From NCBI GenBank assembly GCA_016794345.1, contig JAEUKE010000076.1, forward strand, positions 1-64,000: a DNA stretch of 64,000 bases. Reading direction: 5' to 3'. The stretch is from Myxococcales bacterium (lineage in GTDB: Bacteria; Myxococcota_A; Polyangia; Polyangiales; Polyangiaceae). Below the pieces are notes generated by a model. That model saw nothing but the letters and a program-made list of their open reading frames with translations, was not told the DNA's origin and did not search any database. The translations under genes and the position numbers were made by a program. Shown piece by piece: positions 8,761 to 16,814 of this stretch (the stretch's first letter is position 1; each line of letters begins with the position of its first letter).

Positions 8761-8810
8761 GTTTGCCGCTCCAAGGGCTCCCTTGGGTGAGAGCCCTTTC
8801 CGCGGCAAAC
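8761..8810. repeat. 50-bp near-perfect inverted repeat
   Basis: GTTTGCCGC (8761-8769), TCC, AAGGGCTC (8773-8780), then after a 10-nt loop GAGCCCTT (8791-8798), TCC, GCGGCAAAC (8802-8810). Seventeen base pairs form with a symmetric 3x3 internal loop. It lies between the OmpA pseudogene and truC. No T run follows on either strand, so its role is unclear. Confidence 0.75.
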
Positions 8811-8848
8811 AAGCCCCCCCCTCTGCACCCGCCGCTCGAGCGTCAATG

Positions 8849-8879
8849 GCGAGGGTCGGTCAAGGCAACCGACCCTCGC
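8849..8879 (-). terminator. 12-bp hairpin overlapping the truC stop codon
   Basis: GCGAGGGTCGGT (8849-8860) pairs with ACCGACCCTCGC (8868-8879) around a 7-nt loop containing the truC stop. The stem is strong but the minus strand shows no T run after it, so termination is possible but unproven. Confidence 0.4.
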
Positions 8880-9576
8880 TGTAGCCCAAGCCCGTGGCGG
8901 AGAGCCCCGCGGCGTCGAGCGGGCCCGCGAGGTCGGCCGGGAGCGGTGCGGTGATGGAGATGACGATGCCGTCATCTGGGTGGGGCAGCTTGAGCTTCGC
9001 CGCGTGGAGCGCGAGGCGCGTGAGGCCGAAACGCTCGGCGAACAGCCGGTTGTGCTCGCTCCGCCCATAAGTGGAGTCGCCCACGATCGGGTGGCCGAGG
9101 TGCTTGAGGTGCCTTCGGACCTGGTGGAAGCGCCCGGTCTCGGGCTCGGCCATGACCAGCGAGTAGCGGCGTTCGCGCAGGGGTGAGCCCGTGACCTCGG
9201 TCGCCGACAGGAGGACGACGCGTGTGCGCGCGTCGACGCGCGGCCCGCCCTCGTCGCGCGGGACCGGGTGGTCCACGAGCGCCTCGTCGGGTGGCACGCC
9301 CCGAACGAGGGCGAGGTAGACCTTGCGCACGCGTCCCTCCGAAAACGAGCGTCCGAGCGCGGATGCGGCCGCCTTGCTCTGCGCGCAGAGCAAGACGCCG
9401 CTCGTCGGCCGGTCGAGCCGATGCACGGGCGCGGCACCGGCGAAGCCGAGCGCAGCGAGGCGCGCGACGACGTCGTCTCCCGTCTGGTCGAGCCCGCGAT
9501 GGACCGCGAGCCCGCTCGGCTTGTCCAACGCGAGCAGGCCGCGATCGTTCAGGAGGACGGGCAGTTCTCGACGCAC
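8860..9576 (-). CDS. truC: RluA-family pseudouridine synthase, TruC-like
   Basis: A 238-residue RNA pseudouridine synthase. The signature HRLDRPTSGVLL (about residues 52-63) carries the catalytic Asp and the PTSG variant typical of TruC, the enzyme for tRNA U65; RluA/C/D enzymes usually have R-LD-x-x-TSG in other contexts. It also has LDKPSGLAVHRG near the N-terminus and GRFHQVRRHLKHLGHPIVGD in the second half. There is no S4 domain, as in TruC. Start GTG 9576. It is divergent from glpA with only 32 bp between starts; the two share a TATA core. The alternative is another RluA-family specificity. Confidence 0.85.
   Translation of the reverse strand: MRRELPVLLNDRGLLALDKPSGLAVHRGLDQTGDDVVARLAALGFAGAAPVHRLDRPTSGVLLCAQSKAAASALGRSFSEGRVRKVYLALVRGVPPDEALVDHPVPRDEGGPRVDARTRVVLLSATEVTGSPLRERRYSLVMAEPETGRFHQVRRHLKHLGHPIVGDSTYGRSEHNRLFAERFGLTRLALHAAKLKLPHPDDGIVISITAPLPADLAGPLDAAGLSATGLGYSEGRLP
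8961..8974. repeat. TGAC-N6-GTCA palindrome copy
   Basis: TGACGATGCCGTCA within truC. Confidence 0.8.
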
Positions 9577-9588
9577 TGCGTCTTTCGA

Positions 9589-9596
9589 CCTATACC
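9589..9596. promoter_or_regulatory. Overlapping back-to-back -10 elements for truC and glpA
   Basis: CCTATACC reads TATAGG toward truC and TATACC toward glpA, sharing the TATA core. Each hexamer ends 12 nt before its start codon (GTG 9576, ATG 9609). The two promoters cannot be occupied at once, implying mutually exclusive or alternating transcription. Confidence 0.45.
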
Positions 9597-9608
9597 ACGC
9601 TGGTCCAG

Positions 9609-11330
9609 ATGGCCGACGGACCCCCGCCGAGCAGCAAGATCGCCCCGCTCGGCGCCGCCGAGGTGGACGTGGTCGTGATCGGCGGGGGGGTGAACGGCGT
9701 CGGGGTCGCGCGCGACGCGACGATGCGCGGGCTCAAGGTTGCCCTATTCGAGCGCAACGATCTCGCCTTCGGCGCGAGCGGCAACTCGAGCGGGATGATC
9801 CACGGCGGCCCGCGGTACCTGACCTACGATCCGGCCGTCACCGAGACGAGCTGCCGGGACTCGGGGCACATCCAGGCGATCGCGCCGCACCTCCTGTTCC
9901 GCATCCCCTTCCTCGCCCCGGTGGAGGCGTCCGCTCGCGCGCGCGTGATGCTCACGCTGATGGACGCGTTCTTCGAGGGCTACGACGAGTTCCAGCCCCT
10001 GAAGCGGGGCAAGCCCCACACGAAGCTGGACGCAGACGAGATGCGTGCGCTCGAGCCCGGGCTGCACGGCGACATCGTCGGCGGCATCTCCTTCGACGAG
10101 TGGGGGATCGACGGCGCGCGGCTCTGCGTGGCCAACGCGCTCGACGCGGCGGAGCGGGGCGCGCGTCTCTTCGTCGGCACCACGGTCGACGCGATCGAGC
10201 GCCGCGAGGACACCGGCGCGGTCGTCGCGGTGCGCTTCCGCGATCTGCGCAACGGTCGCACCGGGCGCCTCACGACGAGCGCGGTCGTGAACGCGACGGG
10301 CGCGTGGGCGCCGGTGACCGCCGCGCTCGGGGGGCTCGACGCCGGCCGAGCGCGCGTGCGGCCTGGCAAGGGGATCCACATCGCGTTCGACCGCCGCTTG
10401 ACGAACTACGCCATCGCCGCGCGCACGATCGACAACCGTCAGATCTTCCTCGAGCCCTGGCAGAACATCAGCGTGGTCGGCACGACCGACGACGACTTCT
10501 ACGGCGATCTGGACGACGTCGTGGCGACCAGCGAAGAGGTCCGCTACCTCGTGCAGGGGATCGCGCGGGTGTTCCCGGCCATCACCCAGGCGCGCGCGAT
10601 CCACACCTGGGCGGGGGTGCGCCCGACGCTCCACGCCTTCGGTCCCCACGAGGACGCGCTCTCTCGCGACCACCGCATCATCGATCACGCGGCCCACGGC
10701 GCGCCCGGCCTCTACTCGATGATCGGCGGGAAGCTCGCGAGCTATCGCCTCTTCGCCGAAGAAATGACGGATGTGTTGGCGCATCGGTTTGCGCTCGGCG
10801 CGTCGTGTGCGACACACAAGACCTTCCTCCCCGGCGGCGACGAGGTGGTGGACCCGTTTGCGCTCGCGGAGCGCCTCGAGATCGACGCGGTCGCGGCGCG
10901 CCGCCTCGTCTACCGGCACGGCTCTCGCGCGCGGCTCATCGAGGAGCGAATCCAGTCGCGTCCGCGCGAAGCGGCGGTCGTTTGCCCGTGTGAGCCGGTG
11001 CTCGAGGCGGAGGTGCGCCACGCGGTGAAGAGCGAGCTCGCGCGGAGCGTGGAGGACGTCTCTCGCCGGACGCGGCTCGGGCTCGGCGCCTGCGGAGGGA
11101 TGCGCTGCGCGCTGCGGTGCGGGCAGATCGTGGCGGAGGAGCGCGAGCTCCCGCCGCGGCTCGGCCGCGAGATGGCGGTCCGCTTCCTGGTGCAGAAGGC
11201 GCGGGCGCGCGTCGTGGCGCTGGGCCCCGAGCAGGCGCGACAAGAGTCGCTCGCCATCGCGGCGACTCGGTCGGAGCTCGGCGTGCGCGAGCTGTCGCTC
11301 GAAGGCCAGGCGGAGTCGGAGCCTCGATGA
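9609..11330 (+). CDS. glpA: Glycerol-3-phosphate dehydrogenase, GlpA-type with BFD-like [2Fe-2S] domain
   Basis: An FAD-dependent enzyme oxidising glycerol-3-phosphate to dihydroxyacetone phosphate; 573 residues. The N-terminal dinucleotide fold VVVIGGGVNGVGVARDA (about 22-38) is followed by the GlpD/GlpA motif ASGNSSGMIHGGPRYL. A C-terminal BFD-like domain has Cys459 and Cys461 (VVCPCEP) and Cys495/Cys500/Cys504 (GACGGMRCALRC). This is the anaerobic GlpA layout rather than aerobic GlpD. Start ATG 9609. It overlaps glpB (ATGA), so the two are coupled. The third subunit of the E. coli complex, GlpC, is not next to them, so the electron route to the membrane is open. Confidence 0.92.
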   Translation: MADGPPPSSKIAPLGAAEVDVVVIGGGVNGVGVARDATMRGLKVALFERNDLAFGASGNSSGMIHGGPRYLTYDPAVTETSCRDSGHIQAIAPHLLFRIPFLAPVEASARARVMLTLMDAFFEGYDEFQPLKRGKPHTKLDADEMRALEPGLHGDIVGGISFDEWGIDGARLCVANALDAAERGARLFVGTTVDAIERREDTGAVVAVRFRDLRNGRTGRLTTSAVVNATGAWAPVTAALGGLDAGRARVRPGKGIHIAFDRRLTNYAIAARTIDNRQIFLEPWQNISVVGTTDDDFYGDLDDVVATSEEVRYLVQGIARVFPAITQARAIHTWAGVRPTLHAFGPHEDALSRDHRIIDHAAHGAPGLYSMIGGKLASYRLFAEEMTDVLAHRFALGASCATHKTFLPGGDEVVDPFALAERLEIDAVAARRLVYRHGSRARLIEERIQSRPREAAVVCPCEPVLEAEVRHAVKSELARSVEDVSRRTRLGLGACGGMRCALRCGQIVAEERELPPRLGREMAVRFLVQKARARVVALGPEQARQESLAIAATRSELGVRELSLEGQAESEPR

Positions 11331-12628
11331 GCGCCCGCGTCGCGGTCGTCGGCTGGGGCGCGGCGGGGCTGGCAGCCGCCCGCGCGGCGTCGTCGCGTGG
11401 CGCTCGGGTGACGCTCATCGCCTCCGGCGCTGGCGCTACGTCGTTCTACACGGGCGCGGTGGACGACGTGGACTGGAGCGAGCGCGAGGCCGCCCAGGCC
11501 CTCCTGGGTCAGCGGCTCCTGGCCGGCGCGCTCGACGAGGAGGTCGCCGCGTACGCGTCCGCGCTGACCGAGTGGATCTTGCCGCCTGCGGGCGATCCGC
11601 TCCCGCGGCTCGCCACGGTGAACGGCGTCGTCCGCTCCGCTCGCGGCCGAGATCGCACGCTGCTCGATCTCGCCTCGCTCGCGGGGAGGCGGGTGCTCGC
11701 GCCGCGCGTGCCGCGTGCCGGGTGGGACGCCGACGCGCTCGTGTCGTCGCTCCGCGACGAGGCGGAGCTCGGCGTGACCTACGAGGCCATCGACGCGGTC
11801 GTGCTCCGCTTCGCGGACGAGTCGCGCATCGCCGACGCGGACCTCGCGTCTCGCTACGACGAGGACACACGGCTCGATTGGCTCGCCGCGCGCCTCGCGC
11901 CGTTCGTGGAGGCGACCGGCCGCGCGAAGGCGGCCGTGTTGCTCGGGCCCTGGCTCGGCGCTTCGGCTTCTCGCGCGGCGCGCCTCGAGGCTCGGCTGGG
12001 CTGTCCGGTCGGCGAGGCGCTCTCCACCACGAGCCTCGTGCCCGGCCTGCGGCTCGAGGCCGCGCGAGACGCCTGGCTGCAGCGGAGCGGCCTCGCGGTG
12101 ACGAAGGGCCGCGCCACGCGGATCGACGCCAGCTCGGATGGCGGGACGAGTCGCTCCGGCTCGAGCCCGGGTGCCCTGACGATCACCGTGCACGGCGCGG
12201 AGCCCGTGGTGGCGGACGCCGTCGTCCTGGCTGCGGGGGGGCTGCTCGGCGGTGGCCTCGTCTACGACCCGCCGGAGCACGGCTCCGCGCCGGAGGGCCC
12301 GGAGCGCACCCGGGCGCCTTTCCGCCTGTCGATCGAGGCGCCTGGCGCGCGCGTCGCGACGGGCGCGGCGTTTGGGGTGGCAAGCTCGGTGTTTGGCCCC
12401 GTGCTCGACGCCGCGTGGCCCGCTCCCGGCGCGCCGGGCATCCTCGAGCGCGTGGGCGTCGTGACGGACGAGCACGGCGCGTGCGCGAGCCGCCTCTTCG
12501 CCGCCGGCGACCTCGTGGCGGGGGCGCGCCGCACGATCCTGCAGGCCGTCCTCTCGGGCGCTCGCGCCGGAATTCGAGCCGCGACCGTGCTCGATCAACC
12601 CGTGCCGCGAACCGTGCTATCGGCTTGA
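11327..12628 (+). CDS. glpB: GlpB-like FAD flavoprotein subunit
   Basis: 433 residues. It begins with an FAD-binding Rossmann motif VAVVGWGAAGLAAARAASSR and ends with AAGDLVAGARRTILQAVLSGA, the usual FAD-ribityl end of this oxidoreductase class. Gene order and the ATGA overlap with glpA identify it as the anaerobic G3P dehydrogenase subunit B. In E. coli this subunit passes electrons from GlpA to the membrane anchor GlpC, absent here. The middle is divergent and rich in Arg/Asp. GGAG precedes the start. A different flavoprotein using the GlpA partner is possible, but the operon context favours GlpB. Confidence 0.82.
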   Translation: MSARVAVVGWGAAGLAAARAASSRGARVTLIASGAGATSFYTGAVDDVDWSEREAAQALLGQRLLAGALDEEVAAYASALTEWILPPAGDPLPRLATVNGVVRSARGRDRTLLDLASLAGRRVLAPRVPRAGWDADALVSSLRDEAELGVTYEAIDAVVLRFADESRIADADLASRYDEDTRLDWLAARLAPFVEATGRAKAAVLLGPWLGASASRAARLEARLGCPVGEALSTTSLVPGLRLEAARDAWLQRSGLAVTKGRATRIDASSDGGTSRSGSSPGALTITVHGAEPVVADAVVLAAGGLLGGGLVYDPPEHGSAPEGPERTRAPFRLSIEAPGARVATGAAFGVASSVFGPVLDAAWPAPGAPGILERVGVVTDEHGACASRLFAAGDLVAGARRTILQAVLSGARAGIRAATVLDQPVPRTVLSA

Positions 12629-12635
12629 GACCCTC

Positions 12636-13631
12636 GTGAGACCCGCCCACCTCGTCCCTCTCCTGTGCCTGGTCGCGTGCGCGCCGGCGCCGCCCCGCGC
12701 CTCGATCGCCGGTGGGCACGTCATCGCGCAGTCGGCCTTTCGCTCGCCGCTGCTCGTCCTCGAGGCGGGGACGGGGAAGGTGCTCGCCACGTTGCCCGCG
12801 GACGGGTACGCCGACGCGCCGCCGACGGCAAAGGGCCTCTTCTTCGTGCACGGCGACGGAGGGCTCGTCGCTCGCAGCGCCGCCACCGGCGCTGCGAGGT
12901 GGCGCGTCTTCTCGAAGGCTTCGTATTACACGTCGCCCGTCGCGACGGACTCGGCGGTGTTCGTGTTCGATCCGAAGCCCGACGCCCACGTCTGGCGTGG
13001 CTACGCCACGGAGAGCGGCGCGAAGGTGTTCGACGTCCCTTGTGACGACTACGCCCCGCTCGCGGCCGGCGGCGGGCTCCTCTTCACGATCGAGGACGGC
13101 GCGCTCGTCGCGCGAAACCTCGAGGACGGCAAGACGAAGTACCGCGTGGTGAAGGACGTCGAGGCGCCGATCGTCGCCGCGGAGGAGCGGTTCTTCGCGC
13201 GCGTGGACGATGGGCTCGGCGTCTTCCGGTCGGAGAACGGTCGACTCGAGCGCACGCTGGACGTCGGCACGGACGCCCTCGCCACGGTCGGCGGCGTCGC
13301 GCCGGGCCTCGCGGCCACGACGGACGTGGTGATCGCGGCAGGCGACGGCGGCGTTCGCGCGCTCGACGCCTCCACCGGAAAGAGACGTTGGGAGATCACG
13401 CTGGAGGACGCCGAGAGCCTCGCGCTCGCAGGTGAGGTGCTCGTGGTCGGCGCCGGGGAGACCGTCGTCGGGCTCGACCCCGCGAGCGGGAAGAAGCGCT
13501 GGTCGACGCCCGTCGAGCCGAGCGTCGACGGTGTCTCCGCAGGGGGCGGCCTGGTGGCCGCGCGCGCCGGGTCCCACGTCGTCGTCCTCGAGGCTGCGAC
13601 CGGCAAGCGCCGCTTCGCCCAGGAGCTCTGA
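12636..13631 (+). CDS. PQQ-like beta-propeller lipoprotein
   Basis: 331 residues. A short signal peptide with lipobox LVAC (Cys about 15) is followed by seven or so repeats of the PQQ/BamB-like type, each with a variant of D-A-x-T-G-K-x-x-W (LEAGTGKVLATL, ALDASTGKRRWEI, GLDPASGKKRWSTP, VLEAATGKRRFAQ). It should fold as an exported beta-propeller. GTG 12636 begins 7 bp after the glpB stop, so it may be co-transcribed with glpAB. It lacks the Trp-docking ring and other marks of a true quinoprotein dehydrogenase at this length. A scaffold role is more likely than catalysis; substrate unknown. Confidence 0.8.
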   Translation: MRPAHLVPLLCLVACAPAPPRASIAGGHVIAQSAFRSPLLVLEAGTGKVLATLPADGYADAPPTAKGLFFVHGDGGLVARSAATGAARWRVFSKASYYTSPVATDSAVFVFDPKPDAHVWRGYATESGAKVFDVPCDDYAPLAAGGGLLFTIEDGALVARNLEDGKTKYRVVKDVEAPIVAAEERFFARVDDGLGVFRSENGRLERTLDVGTDALATVGGVAPGLAATTDVVIAAGDGGVRALDASTGKRRWEITLEDAESLALAGEVLVVGAGETVVGLDPASGKKRWSTPVEPSVDGVSAGGGLVAARAGSHVVVLEAATGKRRFAQEL

Positions 13632-13665
13632 CACCGCGCGCCGCACGCGCGCGGCCGATTGGCGC

Positions 13666-13671
13666 TACACT
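13666..13671 (+). promoter_or_regulatory. Candidate -10 element (TACACT) of leaderless kinase gene
   Basis: TACACT ends 7 nt before GTG 13679, placing transcription initiation at about the start codon. No Shine-Dalgarno is present. Confidence 0.55.
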
Positions 13672-13678
13672 ACGCACC

Positions 13679-15289
13679 GTGGGTCCCGGGTCGATCATCG
13701 CGGACCGCTTCGAGGTCGTCCGTCCTCTCGCTCGGGGCGGGATGGCCGACATCTTCGAAGCGCTCGATAGGACCACGGGAGACCGCGTGGCCCTCAAGGT
13801 CTTGCGCGAAGAGCTGACGAACGACGCCGACACCCTGGTGCGCTTTCGTCGGGAGGCGCAGGCGGCCGGGGCGGTACGTCACCCGAACGTGGCGCGCGTC
13901 TTCGAGTGCGGCGCCACCGAGAAGAACCGGCCGTTCATCGTGATGGAGCTGCTCGAAGGCCGCGATCTGGCGCACGAGCTCGACGCACGCGGCGTCCTGC
14001 CGCTCGCCGACGCGGTCCGGATCATCACCGAGGCCTGCCGCGGCATGATCGCCGCACACGAGGCCGGCATCGTCCACCGCGACCTGAAGCCTTCGAATCT
14101 CTTCTTGGCGCAAGACGGTGGACGGATCGTGACGAAGGTCCTCGATTTCGGGATCTCGAAGTACGTCGCCCAGGTGGACGAGAACGTCACCCTCACCAAG
14201 GCGCTCTTCGGCTCACCGCTCTACATGTCGCCCGAGCAGTTTCGCTCCGCGAAGGCCGCCGACCATCGGAGCGATATCTGGTCCTTGGGCGTCATCTTCT
14301 ACGAGATGCTGACGGGGCTGCCGCCCTTCGTCGCCGAGAACGCTCCTTCGGTGGGCCTCGCGGTCACGCGCGAGCCACACGTCCCGCCGACACAGCGGAG
14401 GCGCAGCCTGCCCAAGCCGGTGGACCTCGTCATCGACGGCGCGCTCAAGAAAGACCCGCGCGAGCGGTACCCGTCCATGGCGGCGCTGCTCGACGCGATC
14501 GGCGGGATCCTGCCGAGGCAACGCGAAGACACGCCGACCCAGCTCCAGGCGGTCCCCTCCGCCTCGGTCCCGCCCAAGGCCAGCGCGCCGCCTCCGGCAT
14601 TCTCTGCGAATCTGACTGAACCGTCATCGTATCCGCCGCGGGCCGTGCCGGCCTCCGCGCCGCCGGCGCCGAGCGCCCCGGTGGACGACCCGACGACCCA
14701 GGTGGACCCGATCGTGGGGGTCCGTCCGGCTTCGCCTCCGCCCTCCGATCTCGACCTGACGCGTGATCTCGCGGCTCCGCTGGCGGCCGCGTTCCACTCC
14801 TCGCGACCACCGAGCGACGTGCGGTCCGACCCGCGGTCGTTTGCGTTGCCGATCCCGTCCGAGCCGCCGCCCGGTCACCGATCCACGGAGCCGACCGCCT
14901 CCACGGTGCCGCCTCGCGCGCCGCCCCAGCGCCCGTGGGCTCTCGCCTTTGTCATGCTCCTGATCGGCGCGGCCGGGGCGACAGCGTTTTTCCTCCTCCG
15001 GTCGCCCGCGAGCGCGGGAGGCGCGGCGGAGGTCCCGGCGCAGGCGCCGGCCTCGCCCCCCGAGCAGACCGCGCTGCCCGTCGAGCCGCTCCCCACGCCA
15101 TCCGCCGAGCCCGCGTCGCCTGCCGAGAGCGCGTCGCCTGCCGAGAGCGCGTCGCCCGCCGAGTCTTCTTCGGCCGCGGAGCCGAGCGAGCCGCCGCCGA
15201 AGAAGGGCGCTCCGAAGAAGAGGAGGAGCCCGCCCTCCGGCGGTCCGAAGTCCAACGACAAGGGGCTCTTCATGCCGAAGGGCATCTGA
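13679..15289 (+). CDS. Hanks-type Ser/Thr protein kinase with Pro-rich linker and C-terminal TM
   Basis: 536 residues. The kinase domain has LARGGMAD Gly loop, Lys40 (VALK), HRDLKPSN (Asp135), DFG (156-158) and MSPE (183-186), all catalytic residues present. After about residue 285 there is a long Pro/Ser/Ala linker, then one TM helix (WALAFVMLLIGAAGATAFFLL, about 420-440). The outer tail contains three tandem ASPAES repeats (18-bp DNA repeats near 15118-15170) and ends with KKRRSPP-type basic residues. The kinase is cytoplasmic and the Pro-rich tail presumably periplasmic. GTG 13679. The linker carries an exact TGAC-N6-GTCA copy at 14613. Confidence 0.92.
   Translation: MGPGSIIADRFEVVRPLARGGMADIFEALDRTTGDRVALKVLREELTNDADTLVRFRREAQAAGAVRHPNVARVFECGATEKNRPFIVMELLEGRDLAHELDARGVLPLADAVRIITEACRGMIAAHEAGIVHRDLKPSNLFLAQDGGRIVTKVLDFGISKYVAQVDENVTLTKALFGSPLYMSPEQFRSAKAADHRSDIWSLGVIFYEMLTGLPPFVAENAPSVGLAVTREPHVPPTQRRRSLPKPVDLVIDGALKKDPRERYPSMAALLDAIGGILPRQREDTPTQLQAVPSASVPPKASAPPPAFSANLTEPSSYPPRAVPASAPPAPSAPVDDPTTQVDPIVGVRPASPPPSDLDLTRDLAAPLAAAFHSSRPPSDVRSDPRSFALPIPSEPPPGHRSTEPTASTVPPRAPPQRPWALAFVMLLIGAAGATAFFLLRSPASAGGAAEVPAQAPASPPEQTALPVEPLPTPSAEPASPAESASPAESASPAESSSAAEPSEPPPKKGAPKKRRSPPSGGPKSNDKGLFMPKGI
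14613..14626. repeat. TGAC-N6-GTCA palindrome copy
   Basis: TGACTGAACCGTCA in the linker of the kinase at 13679. Confidence 0.8.
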
Positions 15290-15301
15290 CGAAGGCGCGC
15301 C

Positions 15302-16648
15302 TCAGCCGCTGAGCTTCTGCTTGAGGCGCCGGAAGGCCTCCGCCAGCGCGAAGTCCTTCCCCTTCGTCGGATCGAGGGGGATGTCGGCGACGCGGATCGG
15401 GGAGAACGGCTCCGGGCTGGGCGGCGCCTTGACGACCTCTTGCCGGCGCGAGGCGCCGCGTGCCTCCGCGGCGAGGTGTCCTTCGAGATCGCGCTCGCGC
15501 ACGACGTCGGCCTCCTTCTCGGGCCGGATGACGATGTCGGGCTCGATGCCCTGCGCCTGGATCGCGCGCCCACCCGGCGTGTAGTACCGCATCGTCGTGA
15601 GCCGCAGGCCGGCGCCGCCGGGGAGCTCGAAGATCGTCTGCACCGAGCCTTTCCCGAAGGTGGCGGCCCCCACGACGGTCGAGCGGCCGCTGTCCTGCAG
15701 GGCGCCCGCGACGAGCTCGGCCGCGCTGGCGGTGTATTCGTTCACGAGGGTGACGACCGGGAGATCGACGAGCGCGCCGCCGGGCATCGCCTTCACCGTC
15801 TCGAGCACCTCGCCCCGATGTCGCGTGGAGTAAATGACACCACTGTTCATGATCTCGTCGGCGACGAGCTCCGACTGATCCACGAGACCTCCCGGGTTGT
15901 AGCGCATGTCGAGGAGGACGCCGCGGAGCGCTCCCGGCTTCTCGGAGCGGACCTTCGCGATGTCGCGCAGGAGCTCTTCGTGGGTCGTCTCCTGGAACTG
16001 CTTGAGCCGGACGTAGAGGACGTCGCCGTCGAGCCGCTTCGCCTCGACGCTCGACACGCGCACGACCTCGCGGGTGATCGACATCTCGATCGGATCGTCG
16101 ACGCCCTCTCGTCCGATCGTCAGCTTCACGGGGGTGCCGGCCTCGCCGCGTAGCAGGTTGACGATCTTGTCGACTCGCGAGCCGCGGAGCGCCTGGCCGT
16201 CGACCTTGAGGATGCGGTCCCCTGGCCGGATCCCGGCGCGCTCGGCGGGTGAGCCCTCGATCGGCGCGATGACCGTGACGAGGTCGTCCCGGAGGTCGAC
16301 CTCGACCCCGATCCCGCCGAATCTTCCCTCGGTGTCGCTCTGGAACTGGAGGAACTCCTCGGCGTTCATGTACGACGAGTGCGGATCGAGCTCCTCGACC
16401 ATCCCGCGCATGGCACCGTCCAGGAGCTTCTCGCGCTGGGCGGGCTCGACGTAGTTGTGCTCGACCAGGACCAGGACACGGGACATCTGGTCGAAGGGCA
16501 GGTAGGCGCTCTGGGCCTGGGTGGTGGCGACCGCCGGGCGGCCTAAGTTGGCGTTTCCACAGGCGTAGCCCAGGCCGGCCACGAGGCAGAGCTGACCGAG
16601 GGTGAGGGCCCGACGAGCGGAAGAGCGGAGGAAGAGGGGAGGCGCCAT
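15302..16648 (-). CDS. C-terminal processing protease (S41 family) with PDZ domain
   Basis: A 448-residue periplasmic serine protease. The N-terminal hydrophobic segment (ALTLGQLCLVAGLGYA) is a signal peptide or anchor. The PDZ domain (about 108-190) includes GGIGVEVDLRDDLVTV and GIRPGDRILKVDG. The S41 core has LLDMRYNPGGLVDQS, nucleophile Ser308 in EYTASAAELVAGAL and general-base Lys333 in TFGKGSVQT, plus YYTPGGRAIQAQGIEPDI. Function by family: removing C-terminal tails or degrading tagged periplasmic proteins. Start ATG 16648 is chosen because upstream in-frame codons fall in the divergent promoter region; a perfect 8-bp inverted repeat directly precedes it. The Cys at residue 30 has a poor lipobox, so lipidation is doubtful. 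Confidence 0.93.
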   Translation of the reverse strand: MAPPLFLRSSARRALTLGQLCLVAGLGYACGNANLGRPAVATTQAQSAYLPFDQMSRVLVLVEHNYVEPAQREKLLDGAMRGMVEELDPHSSYMNAEEFLQFQSDTEGRFGGIGVEVDLRDDLVTVIAPIEGSPAERAGIRPGDRILKVDGQALRGSRVDKIVNLLRGEAGTPVKLTIGREGVDDPIEMSITREVVRVSSVEAKRLDGDVLYVRLKQFQETTHEELLRDIAKVRSEKPGALRGVLLDMRYNPGGLVDQSELVADEIMNSGVIYSTRHRGEVLETVKAMPGGALVDLPVVTLVNEYTASAAELVAGALQDSGRSTVVGAATFGKGSVQTIFELPGGAGLRLTTMRYYTPGGRAIQAQGIEPDIVIRPEKEADVVRERDLEGHLAAEARGASRRQEVVKAPPSPEPFSPIRVADIPLDPTKGKDFALAEAFRRLKQKLSG

Positions 16649-16649
16649 G

Positions 16650-16668
16650 GGGGTATCCAAGATACCCC
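16650..16668 (-). promoter_or_regulatory. 8-bp inverted repeat immediately upstream of the S41 protease start
   Basis: GGGGTATC (16650-16657) and GATACCCC (16661-16668) flank CAA, one base before ATG 16648. On the minus strand it contains TATCTT ending 10 nt before the start, so it may be a leaderless -10 within an operator, or a 5' hairpin. Confidence 0.5.
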
Positions 16669-16675
16669 GAGCTTC

Positions 16676-16704
16676 TTGGTCCAATTGGTGTGTTCGGCTA
16701 TCGT
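16676..16704 (+). promoter_or_regulatory. Sigma-70-like promoter for the ECF sigma operon
   Basis: TTGGTC (16676-16681), a 17-bp spacer and TATCGT (16699-16704). It would give a leader of about 105 nt before ATG 16815. That leader holds several GC-rich stem-loops (CCCCG/CGGGG near 16724-16740, CGAGCC/GGCTCG near 16742-16757, GGCGTG/CACGCC near 16767-16791), which might control translation. Confidence 0.5.
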
Positions 16705-16814
16705 CCACGTCTCGCCACGGAGCCCCGCGAAAATCGGGGGCGCCGAGCCCATGGCTCGGTCGGCGGGCGTGTGGCTGGGTCGGCCACGCCCCTCCAGGGT
16801 ACGAGCGTGAACGC

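Noticed and set aside
15118..15170. 18-bp tandem repeats as a CRISPR or VNTR locus
   Set aside because: They are in-frame ASPAES coding repeats in a Pro-rich kinase tail with no spacers.
16559..16565. Lipobox at Cys30 of the S41 protease
   Set aside because: GYAC lacks the Leu/Ala pattern at -3 and -2; a normal signal or anchor is more likely.
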